DNA of 42,146 nucleotides from Rhizomonospora bruguierae (GTDB lineage Bacteria; Actinomycetota; Actinomycetes; Mycobacteriales; Micromonosporaceae): the NCBI RefSeq assembly GCF_018397995.1, contig NZ_BBQH01000053.1, forward strand, positions 1 through 42,146. The letters run 5' to 3'. Of the stretch, positions 33,844 to 42,052 are shown piece by piece. Both the position numbers and the translations under genes were made by a program. Within the stretch, counting starts at the first letter, position 1; the number at the start of each line of letters is the position of its first letter. The notes beneath the pieces are model-generated. The model had not been told where the DNA came from, searched no databases, and saw nothing but the letters and a program-made list of their open reading frames with translations.

Positions 33844-34341
33844 TCAGAAGGTGACGGTGACGCCGGCCGCCTTGCAGGCGGCGGCGAGGTCCTTGCCGGC
33901 CTTCTCGAAGGCGGGGTTGTCGGCGGCCTCGGCCGGGTCCGCGGCCGCGGCGGCCTTGGCGGCCTCCACACCGAACTGATTCATGGCGGTGACCACCTTG
34001 CCGTCGACCCCGGTGGCGGCCACCGTGGTCACCTTCTCGGTCAGCTCGGTCAGGATCTTCCTGAACAGGGCCGGCGACGGGTCCTTGCCGGCCTTCAGGG
34101 CGGCGACGAGCGCCGCCTTCATCTCGTCCCCCGCCTTCTTCGCCGACTGGCAGAGTTCCTTGTCGCTCGCGCCGCGGGCGGTTTGCGCCGCGGCCGACGA
34201 GGGCGGCGCGGACGGGGCGGGGAGGGGCGCCGAGACGGACGGCGCGGCCTGCTCCGTGATCGTGCCCTCTTCGGTGCAGGCGGCGAGCGGCATCAGGGCG
34301 GCACAGATCAGTACGGCGGTGGCAACGCGAGAACTCTTCAC
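33844..34341 (-). CDS. Small lipoprotein
   Basis: This 165-residue protein has a signal peptide ending in a lipobox (LMPLAAC), a Pro/Ser/Ala linker and a helical, Lys/Ala-rich domain. That domain has two cysteines (in ELCQSAKKAG and LAAACKAAG) that could pair. It would be anchored to the outer face of the membrane. No family is recognised. The GTG at 34341 follows a well-formed leaderless promoter. It is convergent with the signal peptidase gene, 24 bases between stops. Confidence 0.78.
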   Translation of the reverse strand: MKSSRVATAVLICAALMPLAACTEEGTITEQAAPSVSAPLPAPSAPPSSAAAQTARGASDKELCQSAKKAGDEMKAALVAALKAGKDPSPALFRKILTELTEKVTTVAATGVDGKVVTAMNQFGVEAAKAAAAADPAEAADNPAFEKAGKDLAAACKAAGVTVTF

Positions 34342-34349
34342 GAGCGCGG

Positions 34350-34378
34350 ACCATAGCCAACGCCCCTATCTTGATCAA
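34350..34378 (-). promoter_or_regulatory. Leaderless promoter of the lipoprotein gene
   Basis: On the minus strand, TTGATC (34378-34373), a 17-base spacer and TATGGT (34355-34350) lie eight bases before the GTG at 34341. Transcription would begin at or within a couple of bases of the start codon. No Shine-Dalgarno sequence is present. Confidence 0.6.
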
Positions 34379-34413
34379 ATCCAGAGCGGTGGCTCGGATC
34401 TCGCGGGCGGCCC

Positions 34414-35277
34414 CTACGCACCCGTCGCCGGCCGGCGCTCGGTCAGTCCCTCGTCGCCCTCGTCGCCCTGGTCGCTCTGGTCGCTCTCGTCGATCGCGAA
34501 GACGTCACCGTTGCGGGGCACGCCGAGCCCTCGCCAGGTGAACGGGATCCCGCGGGCCACGTCCAGATCCGGGCTGTCCATCAACTGGAAGTGCACGTGC
34601 GGCTCGCTGGAGTTGCCCGTGTTGCCGCAGCGGGCCAGCAGCTGGCCGGGTCGTACCCGGTCACCCTCGCGGACGGCCAGCGACCCGCGCTGGAGGTGGG
34701 CGTACAGGGCGTACGTGCCGTCGCCGAGGTCGAGGATGACGCGGTTGCCAACGACCAGGCCCGGGCCGGCCATGTCGCGGAGCAGTCCCTCGACGATCAG
34801 GTAGAACAGCGCCGGGAACGAGTTGCGGCTGAGGTGGTCGCGGTGGCGGTCGACCGCGCGGACGACGGTGGCGTGGGCGACGGCCCAGACCGGGGAACCG
34901 AAGGCCGGGAAGTCACGGTTGCCGCGCACGATGGGCCACCACCCGAAGCGCGGCCTGGCCCGGTCCTCCGGCTCCGCCACGATGTCGATGGCGTAAGTCT
35001 GCCCGTATCCGTGCGTGCCGTGGCTGGGCACCCGGTCAGCGGGGCTGTGCAGGGCGGACCAACGGCCGCCGACGGGCGGGTCGACCTCAACGGCGCCCCG
35101 GGTGCCCCGCCGCAATTGCAGGGCGAGCCGCCGGTTCACCACGGCCTGCAGGACGATCGCCAGTCCCAGCGGGATCAACCCCCACAGCCAGGAGAAGTCC
35201 ACGAAAAAGCCGGCCACCAGTTGCGCGATGAACGCGATCCAGCACCAGCGATACGCAATCATGAGCGTCTTCTGCAC
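34414..35277 (-). CDS. Membrane-associated M23 (LytM-type) peptidase
   Basis: This 287-residue protein has two N-terminal hydrophobic helices (WCWIAFIAQLVAGFFV and LWGLIPLGLAIVLQAVV) followed by an M23 zinc domain. The expected ligands are H89 and D98 in HGYGQTYAID and H227/H229 in HVHF, with GNRVILDLGDGTYALYAHL between them. All catalytic residues are present, so it could cut peptidoglycan cross-links. The C-terminus carries a short DQSDQGDEGDEG acidic stretch. GTG 35277 gives a clean membrane anchor; ATG 35262 is an alternative. It lies downstream of the ArsR-like gene (48 bases) and may be under the same promoter. Confidence 0.8.
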   Translation of the reverse strand: MQKTLMIAYRWCWIAFIAQLVAGFFVDFSWLWGLIPLGLAIVLQAVVNRRLALQLRRGTRGAVEVDPPVGGRWSALHSPADRVPSHGTHGYGQTYAIDIVAEPEDRARPRFGWWPIVRGNRDFPAFGSPVWAVAHATVVRAVDRHRDHLSRNSFPALFYLIVEGLLRDMAGPGLVVGNRVILDLGDGTYALYAHLQRGSLAVREGDRVRPGQLLARCGNTGNSSEPHVHFQLMDSPDLDVARGIPFTWRGLGVPRNGDVFAIDESDQSDQGDEGDEGLTERRPATGA

Positions 35278-35324
35278 AGGTAACCCCCGCGCGGGTCGTG
35301 TTGGTCGGTATCGGGTGGGTCGGT

Positions 35325-35834
35325 TCAGGGCCGGGCCGCCGCCAGTACCACCAGCAGCGGGATCACCCGGCCGGGCGGAACCTCGTAGCGGCCCCGGCCG
35401 CCGGTGCGCAACCAGCCGGCGGCGGTCAACTGGCGCAGATGGTGGTAGATCTGACCGGTCGTGCCGACCCCTTCGACGGCGGCGAGATCCGCGACCGTAC
35501 GGCACCCGCGGAGGATCTCGCGGAGCAGTCGCATCCGTACGGGTTGGCCCAGCGCCGCCAGGGATTCAGCGGCATCCGACCAGTCCTCGTCGAGGAGCGT
35601 CTCCGCCACCTGGCCGTACTGCCACTCGTACCGCTCGTTCGTGGGCAGCCGGACCGCCCCGGTGAACAGCACACCGCCAGCGGCGACCTCGCCCTCGGCC
35701 AGCTTCGCCTTCAACCCCTCCAGCGCCCAGAAGTCGGAATCGGTCGGCTCCGGGGCCGAGCGCGCCGCGCTGTCCGCCCTCTCGAGCACCGCGAGGCGAC
35801 GTTCGACGTCCGCAAGGCGTTCGGCAAGATCCAT
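35325..35834 (-). CDS. ArsR-like winged-helix regulator
   Basis: This 169-residue protein has an N-terminal coiled coil (ERLADVERRLAVLERA) and a C-terminal ArsR-type winged helix. The latter reads LAALGQPVRMRLLREIL, CRTVADLAAVEGVGTTGQIYHHLRQLTAAGWL and GRGRYEVPPGRVIPLL. No metal-binding cysteine motif is visible, so it likely senses another cue. ATG 35834 lies six bases after a TAGTAT box, indicating a leaderless transcript. Tandem repeats between the promoter boxes suggest the gene represses itself, possibly together with the M23 peptidase gene downstream. Confidence 0.82.
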   Translation of the reverse strand: MDLAERLADVERRLAVLERADSAARSAPEPTDSDFWALEGLKAKLAEGEVAAGGVLFTGAVRLPTNERYEWQYGQVAETLLDEDWSDAAESLAALGQPVRMRLLREILRGCRTVADLAAVEGVGTTGQIYHHLRQLTAAGWLRTGGRGRYEVPPGRVIPLLVVLAAARP

Positions 35835-35840
35835 GCCCAG

Positions 35841-35870
35841 ATACTACGTAACTACGTAACTATTTAACAA
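35841..35870 (-). promoter_or_regulatory. Leaderless promoter with tandem operator repeats
   Basis: Minus-strand TTGTTA (35870-35865) and TAGTAT (35846-35841) are separated by 18 bases, and TAGTAT ends six bases before ATG 35834. The spacer and flanks hold ACTACGTA twice in direct tandem (35843-35858) plus a partial third copy (ACTA, 35859-35862). Each unit contains the palindrome TACGTA. The 8-bp period and the location favour an operator for the ArsR-like protein. Confidence 0.6.
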
Positions 35871-35994
35871 CTCCTGCTCCGGCCGCCGCCCGGCCGGTGG
35901 AGACCGAACCCGGGCGCCGGCCGCCCCGGGCCCGGCGAAAATCGCGGGCACTACCGTTGGCGCCGCTGGCGAAACACGGAGAAGGGGCGTAGCC

Positions 35995-36846
35995 ATGCGC
36001 CTGCATGTCGGATGCGCGATGTGGACGCTCAAGTCCTGGCAGGGGCGGTTCCTCCCGCACGCGCTGCCGCCCAGCGAGCGTCTGCGCTCCTACGCCGGGT
36101 GGTGCAACGCGGTCGAGGGCAACACGACGTTCTATGCCACGCCGGAGCGAGCGACCGTGGCATCGTGGGCACGGCAGATCGACCCCGACTTCCGGTTCGT
36201 GGTCAAGCTGCCGAAGCTCATCACGCACGAGCGCCGCCTCACCGACGTCGACGAGGAGGTCCGTGGCTTCCTACACGCGATCGAGCCGCTCGGCCCGCGG
36301 GCCCACGCCCTCTGGATCCAGCTGCCCCCATCGTTCGCGCCCTCCGACGTCCCCGCGCTCGCCCGCTTCCTGCGCCGCCTCCCCGGCACGTACCGGTACG
36401 CCGTGGAGGTCCGCCACCACGCCTTCTTCGACGACCCCCGGTCGGCAGACCTGCTCGAAAAGGTGCTCGCCGGCATGGCCGCCGAGTGGGTTCCCTTCGA
36501 CACGACCGCCTTCTTCCGAAGCCCTCCCACCAGCGACGCGGAGCGGGACGCGTGGACCAAGAAGCCGCGCGCGCCGCTGCGTACGCTCGCGCTGACCGAC
36601 CGGCCCGTCGTCCGCTACCTCGGCCGCGACAACCCCGAACGGACGGTCGAGGGATGGCGGCACTGGGTCGACGCCACCGTCGACTGGCTGCGCGAAGGCC
36701 GCTCGCCGACCGTCTTCATCCACACACCGGACAACGCCGATGCGCCGATGCTCGCCCGCCGCTTCCACGACGACGTACGAGCGCGCCTACCCGACCTGGA
36801 GCCGTTACCCGAGCCCGAGCCGATCGAACCCCTGACGCTCTTCTGA
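35995..36846 (+). CDS. DUF72 protein (TIM-barrel)
   Basis: The 283-residue protein begins MRLHVGCAMWTLKSWQGRFLP and contains YAGWCNAVEGNTTFYATP, FRFVVKLPKLITH and YAVEVRHHAFF. These are conserved segments of the widespread DUF72 family. The family folds as a TIM barrel, and its biochemical role is unsettled; links to sugar or Fe-S chemistry have been suggested. ATG 35995 is preceded by GGAGAAGGGG. The stop overlaps the beginning of the SARP remnant. Confidence 0.88.
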   Translation: MRLHVGCAMWTLKSWQGRFLPHALPPSERLRSYAGWCNAVEGNTTFYATPERATVASWARQIDPDFRFVVKLPKLITHERRLTDVDEEVRGFLHAIEPLGPRAHALWIQLPPSFAPSDVPALARFLRRLPGTYRYAVEVRHHAFFDDPRSADLLEKVLAGMAAEWVPFDTTAFFRSPPTSDAERDAWTKKPRAPLRTLALTDRPVVRYLGRDNPERTVEGWRHWVDATVDWLREGRSPTVFIHTPDNADAPMLARRFHDDVRARLPDLEPLPEPEPIEPLTLF

Positions 36847-39163
36847 TCCGCGTTCTCGCCGGCTTCCCGGTTGTGCGGCGAGGCGGCAAAGTGGACGCGT
36901 GACGGGCAGGTTGCGGCCGCCAGGCGGACGCGTTGGCCGCCTATCAGCGCCTGTACCGAGCGTTGGCCGACGAGTTGGGGTGCAGCCCGGCCCCGCGGTT
37001 CAGCAGGTGCACCGGCGGATTCTGGCCGGTGAGCTGCCGCTCGACGAACCCGTCCGGCCGGCCCCGCCCGCACCGCGGCAGCTTCCCGCCGGAGCCGGAT
37101 CGTTCACCGGCCGGGCGGACATCCTCGCCCGCATGAACGGCTTCGTCTCCGATACCACCAAGGCGGCCGACCTGGTCATCCTGGCCATCGCGGGGCCTGC
37201 CGGAGTGGGCAAGACCGCCCTTACCCTGCATTGGGCGCACCGGGCGGTGGACCGCTTCGGCGACGGGCAGCTCTACGCGGACCTGCGCGGGTTCGATCTC
37301 GCCAACCCGCCGATCGCACCGGGCGAGGTCCTGAACGGCTTCTTGTCCGCGTTGGGGGTGTCGCCGGCCCGGATACCGACGGATCCGGAGGTCCTGAACG
37401 GCTTCTTGTCCGCGTTGGGGGTGTCGCCGGCCCGGATACCGACGGATCCGCAGGCGCAGGCGGCGCTGTATCGGAGCCGGCTGGCCGGGCGGCGGATGCT
37501 CATCGTGCTGGACAACAGCCGTGACGCCGATCAGGTCCGACCGCTGCTTCCCGGTACGCCCGGCTGCGTCGTCGTGGTCACCAGCCGCAACGAGCCGACC
37601 GGGCTCGTCGCGTACGACGGGGCGCAGCTGCTCACGCTGGATGTGATGCCGCCGGACGAGGCGCACCAACTGCTGTCCCGCCGCCTCGGCCGGGCCCGGG
37701 CCGCGGCCGAACCGCGGGCCGTCGCCGAGATCATCGACCGATGTGGACGGCTGCCGCTCGCGCTCGGCATCGTCGCGGCCAGGGCGGCCGCCCGCCCCGC
37801 CTTCCCGCTGGCGGCGCTCGCCGCCGAACTGGCTGAACCACCGCACCGCCTGGACGCGCTGGCCGGCGGCGACCTGGCGACCGACCTGCGCGCGGTGTTC
37901 GCCTGTTCCTACCGGACGCTCACCGCCCGGGCGGCGCGGATGTTCCGGCTGCTCGGCCTCCATCCGGGTCCGGAGGTGTCGACTGCGGCGGCCGCGAGCA
38001 TCGCCGGAGTCACCGCGGCGCAGGCCCGGGTGGCGCTGGCCGAGCTGTCCCGCCTGCACCTGCTGACCGAGAACACCCAGGCCCGGTACGCGTTCCACGA
38101 CCTGCTTCGCGCGTACGCGATGGAGCTCGTCGAGGCCGAGGAGCGGGCGCCGGAGCGTGCGGACGCGACCGGGCGGATGTTCGACCACTACCTGCACAGC
38201 GCGCTGACGGCGAGTCATCAGCTCAATCCGCATCGCCCCCACCCACCGAGGCCACAACCGGGGGGATCCGAACGGCCGGTCGGCGTGACACCCGAGAATC
38301 CCGGCGACACCGGGCAGGCGCTGGCCTGGTTGGCGACCGAGCGCCAGGTGTTGAAGGCCGCCCTGAGCGCGGCGGTGGACGCCGGGCTGGACGAGCACGC
38401 GGTCCAGCTCGCGTGGGCGCTCGGCGGCTACCTTCCCCGCAGCGGACGGCTGAACGAATGGGCCGAGACCAGGCTCGTGGCGTTGCGCGCCGTCGAACGC
38501 CTCGGCGACCGCCTCGAACTCGCCTGGGCGCACCGCGGCTTGGCCCGGGCCTACCGCGAACTCGGTCGCTTCGAGGACGCGCATGAGCACCTGTGCCAGG
38601 CGCTGGCGCTGTTCATCGAGTTCGGCGACCGGGCCGGCGAGGCGCACGGGCACCTTTCGCTGGGGCAGATCTACGAGATGCGGGGCGACCTCGCGCCGGC
38701 GCACACACAGGCGCTCCGGGCCCTCGCCATCTTCCGTGGCATTGCCGACGTGAACGGCGAGGCCATCGCGTTGAACGCGGTCGGCTGGTGCCAAGCCCGG
38801 CTGGGTGAACCCGACGCGGGGCTGGTGACGTGCGAGGAGGCGCTGACACTGCAACAGAGGACAGGCGATCGCTACGGCAAGGCCTCGACCCTGGACAGCC
38901 TCAGCGTCATTCACGAGCAGCTGGGTGACCCGGTGCGGGCGATCGACCGCTGCCGCCGGGCGCTTTCCCTGCACCGGGAGGGCGGCGACCGGCTCTGCGA
39001 GGCGGAGACGCTCGTCCAACTCTCCCGGAGCCAGCGCACGCTCGGCGACGTCGACGCGGCGGCCCGATCCCTGGAGGAGGCCGTGACGATCCTGGACGAC
39101 CTCGACCGGCCGGAGGCCGACGACGCCCGGCTCGCGTTGCGGGAGCTGCGCACCCGCCGGTGA
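36843..39163 (+). pseudogene. AfsR/SARP-type regulator lacking its DNA-binding domain
   Basis: A few N-terminal codons survive (LIRVLAGFPVVRRGGKVDA from 36843, possibly starting at a CTG). Next comes CGRQADALAAYQRLYRALADELGCSPAPR, the end of a BTAD. A frameshift leads into QQVHRRILAGELPLDE. The trans_reg_C winged helix and most of BTAD, roughly 190 residues, are absent. What follows is open to 39163: NB-ARC ATPase (P-loop GPAGVGKT near 37196-37218), GLPLAL-like region, then TPR repeats from about 38300. A 63-bp tandem duplication lies within the NB-ARC part. The remaining ORF could still make an ATPase-TPR protein, but not a SARP-type activator. Confidence 0.72.
37325..37450. repeat. Perfect 63-bp tandem duplication inside the NB-ARC region
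   Basis: Bases 37325-37387 are repeated exactly at 37388-37450, in frame, adding 21 residues (starting EVLNGFLSALG and ending in IPTDP). Homologues normally have one copy after PPIAPGEVL. Absolute identity between the copies indicates a very recent event or a hypermutable site. An assembly artefact is unlikely for 63 bp in long reads but possible in short-read data. Confidence 0.9.
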
Positions 39164-39199
39164 CGCCTGCCCGAGACCGGGCGGCGGCGGGCTCCCGGC

Positions 39200-39227
39200 T
39201 TGACGTATTCCGTTATGGGAATACGAT
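39200..39227 (+). promoter_or_regulatory. Leaderless promoter overlapped by an ArsR-type operator
   Basis: TTGACG (39200-39205) and TACGAT (39222-39227) with a 16-base spacer lie seven bases before GTG 39235. A perfect inverted repeat GTATTCC-N6-GGAATAC (39205-39224) fills the spacer. This is the expected layout for autorepression by the ArsR protein encoded directly downstream. Confidence 0.65.
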
Positions 39228-39234
39228 GGCTGCC

Positions 39235-39576
39235 GTGGCACGAGCAGCGACGACGTCGGACGCGTTCAACGCGATCGCCGAGCCGCAGCGCCGGGACATC
39301 CTGGCGCTGCTGCGGGCGGGTGAGCGGCCGGTGACCGACCTGGCCCAGGAGTTGGGGATGAGCCAGCCGCGGGCGTCCAAGCACCTGCGGGTGCTCCGGG
39401 AGGTGGGGCTGGTGCGGGTCCGCGGGGCGGGCAAGCAGCGCCTCTACGGCCTGGATGCCCGCGGGCTGCGGCCGATCCACGAGTGGGTCGGCGGATTCGA
39501 GCGGTTCTGGAACGAGAGTTTCGACCGGCTGGACACCTACGTGCGGGACCTCAAGCAGACACGGCAGGAGGAATGA
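39235..39576 (+). CDS. ArsR-family repressor
   Basis: This 113-residue winged-helix protein begins MARAATTSDAFNAIAEPQRRDILALL, the usual start of ArsR regulators that control AHSA1 genes. The recognition region is MSQPRASKHLRVLREVGLV. GTG 39235 fits both that start and the leaderless promoter; ATG 39226 is the alternative. The C-terminus has no cysteine metal site. Operon: the AHSA1-family gene starts four bases after its stop, followed by a RibD-like gene. An operator lies in its own promoter. Confidence 0.88.
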   Translation: MARAATTSDAFNAIAEPQRRDILALLRAGERPVTDLAQELGMSQPRASKHLRVLREVGLVRVRGAGKQRLYGLDARGLRPIHEWVGGFERFWNESFDRLDTYVRDLKQTRQEE

Positions 39577-39579
39577 CCG

Positions 39580-40095
39580 ATGGCAGAGGCAAGGCAGGAA
39601 ACGCGGACGAAGCCGGCGACGGCCGACCGGGAGATCGTGATCTCCCGGGTCATCGACGCCCCACGGGAGCTGGTGTTCGAGGCGTTCACCGAGGTCCGGC
39701 ACCTGTCGCGGTGGTGGGGTCCGGAGGGGTTCACGACCACCACACGGTCCTTCGAGTTCCGCGAGGGCGGAGTCTGGGACTTCGTGATGCACGGGCCGGA
39801 CGGCACCGACTACTCCGAGTGGATCACCTGGACCGAGATCGTCCCACCGGAGCGGATCGCGCTGCTGCACGGTGAGTCCCGCGACGACCCGAACGCCTTC
39901 GAGTCGACCCTGGCCTTCGCGCCGCACGGCACCGCGACCCGGATCGTGATGCGCACGGTCTTCCCCACCAAACAACTGCGCGACCAGGCCGTGCAGCAGT
40001 ACCACGCGATCGAGGGCGGCGAGCAGACGCTGAGCAACCTGGCGGCCTACGTCACCGAAATCGCCCCGAAGAAGGAAGAGGGGGAGGACCGCTGA
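39580..40095 (+). CDS. AHSA1/SRPBCC-family protein
   Basis: This 171-residue protein shows the START-like helix-grip fold of the AHSA1 family: REIVISRVIDAPRELVFEAFTE, HLSRWWGPEGFTTTT, GGVWDFVMHGPDGTDY, and a C-terminal GGEQTLSNLAAYV helix. SRPBCC proteins hold hydrophobic ligands; the ligand here is unknown. It has AGGAGGAATG-like spacing after the ArsR stop and overlaps the next gene by one base. The ArsR-AHSA1 pairing is common in actinobacteria. Confidence 0.88.
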   Translation: MAEARQETRTKPATADREIVISRVIDAPRELVFEAFTEVRHLSRWWGPEGFTTTTRSFEFREGGVWDFVMHGPDGTDYSEWITWTEIVPPERIALLHGESRDDPNAFESTLAFAPHGTATRIVMRTVFPTKQLRDQAVQQYHAIEGGEQTLSNLAAYVTEIAPKKEEGEDR

Positions 40096-40760
40096 TGGCC
40101 GGGAAGGTGTTCTTCAGCGTGTCGATGTCGCTGGACGGCTACAGCGCGCCCGAGTCAATGGAAGGCATTCTCGCCACGCCCGAGCAACGGGAGCAGGACC
40201 CGAGACTGGACCGCTGGATAGCACAGTGGACGGAACTACAGGCGTGGATCTTCCCGCAGCGGTTCTTCCGGGAGAACCTCCACCTGGGCGAAGGCGGCGA
40301 GGAAGGGCGCGACAACGACATCGCCCGGGAGACGTTCGAGCGCACCGGCGCGAGCGTCATGGGCAAGCGCATGTTCGACCTCGGCGAGCAGGCATGGCCG
40401 GAGGAGGCCCCCTTCCACACCCCCGTGTTCGTCGTCACGCACCAGCAGCGCGACCCCTGGGAACGGCCGGGCGGGACCACGTTCCACTTCGTGAACGACG
40501 GCATCCACAGCGCGCTGGGCCAGGCCCGCGAGGCCGCCGGCGACCGGGACGTCCGCATCGCCGGCGGCAGCGAGACGATCCTGCAGCACCTGAACGCCGG
40601 CCTGGTCGACGAGTTCTCGATCGCGCTCTCACCGGTGCTTTTCGGCGCCGGCACCCGCCTGTTCGACGGCGTGGACGCCTCCAGAATCGCGCTGGAGCCG
40701 ATCCGTTCGGAGCCGTCGTCGCGGGTGACGCACCTGACCTACAGGGTGCGCCCACGGTAG
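40095..40760 (+). CDS. Dihydrofolate reductase-like (RibD C-terminal) protein
   Basis: The 221-residue protein starts KVFFSVSMSLDGY and carries MGKRMFDLGEQAW, PVFVVTHQQRDPW and DVRIAGGSETILQHLNAGLVDEFSIALSPVLFGAGTRLFDG. That is the DHFR-like fold of RibD C-terminal and YwjB-type proteins. A reductase with NADPH is likely; the substrate is unknown. The ATG (40095) overlaps the upstream TGA by one base. It is the last gene of the ArsR operon. Confidence 0.88.
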   Translation: MAGKVFFSVSMSLDGYSAPESMEGILATPEQREQDPRLDRWIAQWTELQAWIFPQRFFRENLHLGEGGEEGRDNDIARETFERTGASVMGKRMFDLGEQAWPEEAPFHTPVFVVTHQQRDPWERPGGTTFHFVNDGIHSALGQAREAAGDRDVRIAGGSETILQHLNAGLVDEFSIALSPVLFGAGTRLFDGVDASRIALEPIRSEPSSRVTHLTYRVRPR

Positions 40761-40800
40761 CCGTGCCACCCTGCCGACCCGAGTTCCTGGAGGTCTGGCC

Positions 40801-41004
40801 TCACCGCGACTCCCCGCCTGGCCGGATCGTGCCGCGAGCCAGCCCGTCGGCGGTGAGCTGGACCAGGTCCGCACCGAGCGACGCGGCCTGCCGCAGCGCC
40901 GTCTCGAACGCGTCCAGCCGCTGGAACGCCTCCCCGTGCGTCCGCTGCTCGTCGAGGGGCAGCCGTCCATCGCCCGGTGGCAGCGACCGACCAACCGCTT
41001 CGGC
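40801..41004 (-). pseudogene. C-terminal fragment of a gene cut by the IS21 element
   Basis: About 65 residues in one frame (EAVGRSLPPGDGRLPLDEQRT, EAFQRLDAFETALRQAASLG, GADLVQLTADGLARG) end at TGA 40801. Codon third positions are strongly G/C. The N-terminal part is missing because the IS end abuts it at about 41005. No start codon can be supported. I do not recognise the family. Confidence 0.55.
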
Positions 41005-41011
41005 TGTGGGC

Positions 41012-41055
41012 GATCGAGTAATTCCCCCGGGCTGCGATCACGCAGTTCCCCCGGT
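41012..41055. repeat. IS21 terminal repeats
   Basis: Two 20-base direct repeats (41012-41031 and 41036-41055) match at 15 positions and share the core TTCCCCCGG preceded by GATC. IS21 ends typically carry such repeated transposase-binding sites. Confidence 0.6.
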
Positions 41056-41083
41056 GCTGGCCCTGTGGGATGACGCTACTTCG

Positions 41084-41861
41084 CTACTTCGGGTTCTTGG
41101 TGGCCTGGGGGACGGCGCGCCCAGGGTGTTTGTTTGGCCGGTAGCTGGGGCCGTTCATGAAGACCTGGTGGCTGGTGTTGATGAGCCGGTCGAGCAGGGA
41201 CTCGGCGACGACCGGGTTGGGAAACAGCGGATACCAGTCGGGTGGGTTGCGGTTGGGACGTGGTGATCAGCGATCGGTCGGCCTGGGCTCGCTCGGAGAT
41301 CAGTTCGTAGAGGTCGTCGGCCTGCTGCGGGGTGTGCTCGCGCATCGCGAAGTTATCCAGGATCAGTAGGTGGGGTCGGGTGAGTTCGGCGAGGCGTTTG
41401 GGCCAGGTGCGGTCGGCGTGGCCGCCGGCGAGGTGGGCCAGGACGCGGCTGGTCTTGTTGAAGCGGACCTCGGCGCCTTGGCGGATGGCGAGGTGCCCGA
41501 GGGCTTGCGCCACATGGGTTTTGCCAACGCCGACCGGGCCGTGCAGCAGGACCGACTCGCCGCTGTGGAGCCAGCGCAGGGCGGCGAGGTCGCGGATCTG
41601 TGCGGTGGGCAGTTTCGGGCTGGCGGCGAAGTCGAAGCCTTCCAGGGTGGTCTGCTCGTCGAAGTGGGCGCGGCGCAGCCTGCGGTGCATGGACATGGTC
41701 TCCCGGCGGGTGATCTCGTCCTGGCAGAGGACTTGCAGGAAGTCCAGGTGTCCGAGCTGGCCGGCGTGGGCCTGGGTGAGGCGGGCGTCGAGGGTTTCCA
41801 GCATGCCGGACAGCTTCAGCGTGCGGAGGCTGGCGTGCAGGGCGGCGTCGATGACGGTCAC
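41084..41861 (-). pseudogene. istB: IstB ATPase (IS21 helper), frameshifted
   Basis: The first 200 or so residues are normal IstB: MTVIDAALHASLRTLKLSGML, Walker A GPVGVGKTHVAQAL, Walker B LLILDNFAM, DDLYELISERA. At SLITTS, an extra base in a run (41255-41257 on the plus strand) shifts the frame, so the ORF ends at 41076 with unrelated residues. In the alternate frame the expected tail is intact: NRNPPDWYPLFPNPVVAESL, LLDRLINTSHQVFMNG, PNKHPGRA, stop at 41084. A single inserted base therefore inactivated this helper gene or reflects a sequencing error. It overlaps the small ORF by four bases. Confidence 0.8.
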
Positions 41862-42052
41862 GATTGCTCCTGGTAGATGAGAGTGAACAGAGCCTGTTGC
41901 AGGCGCAGCAGGTCGGCGCCGCAGGTCAGCGGTGGGTAGCCGTGGCGGGCCAGCACGGCGGCGACGTCGAGGGCCAGCCCGACGGTGAACCGGCTGTCGC
42001 TGCTGCCGCGGCCGGGTCGGCTGATCGGGTAGGCGGGCGCAGTGGTGTGCAT
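41858..42052 (-). CDS. Small ORF between istA and istB
   Basis: A 64-residue protein, MHTTAPAYPISRPG then SSDSRFTVGLALDVAAVLARHGYPPLTCGADLLRLQQALFTLIY. I recall such a small helical ORF between istA and istB in actinobacterial IS21 elements. It overlaps the stop of the upstream istA (TGATG) and the start of istB (ATGA). The role is unknown. Confidence 0.65.
   Translation of the reverse strand: MHTTAPAYPISRPGRGSSDSRFTVGLALDVAAVLARHGYPPLTCGADLLRLQQALFTLIYQEQS

Noticed and set aside
41076-41280. Programmed frameshifting in istB
   Set aside because: IS21 istB is normally a single uninterrupted frame, and the site is a simple base insertion without a slippery heptamer, so mutation is the simpler explanation.
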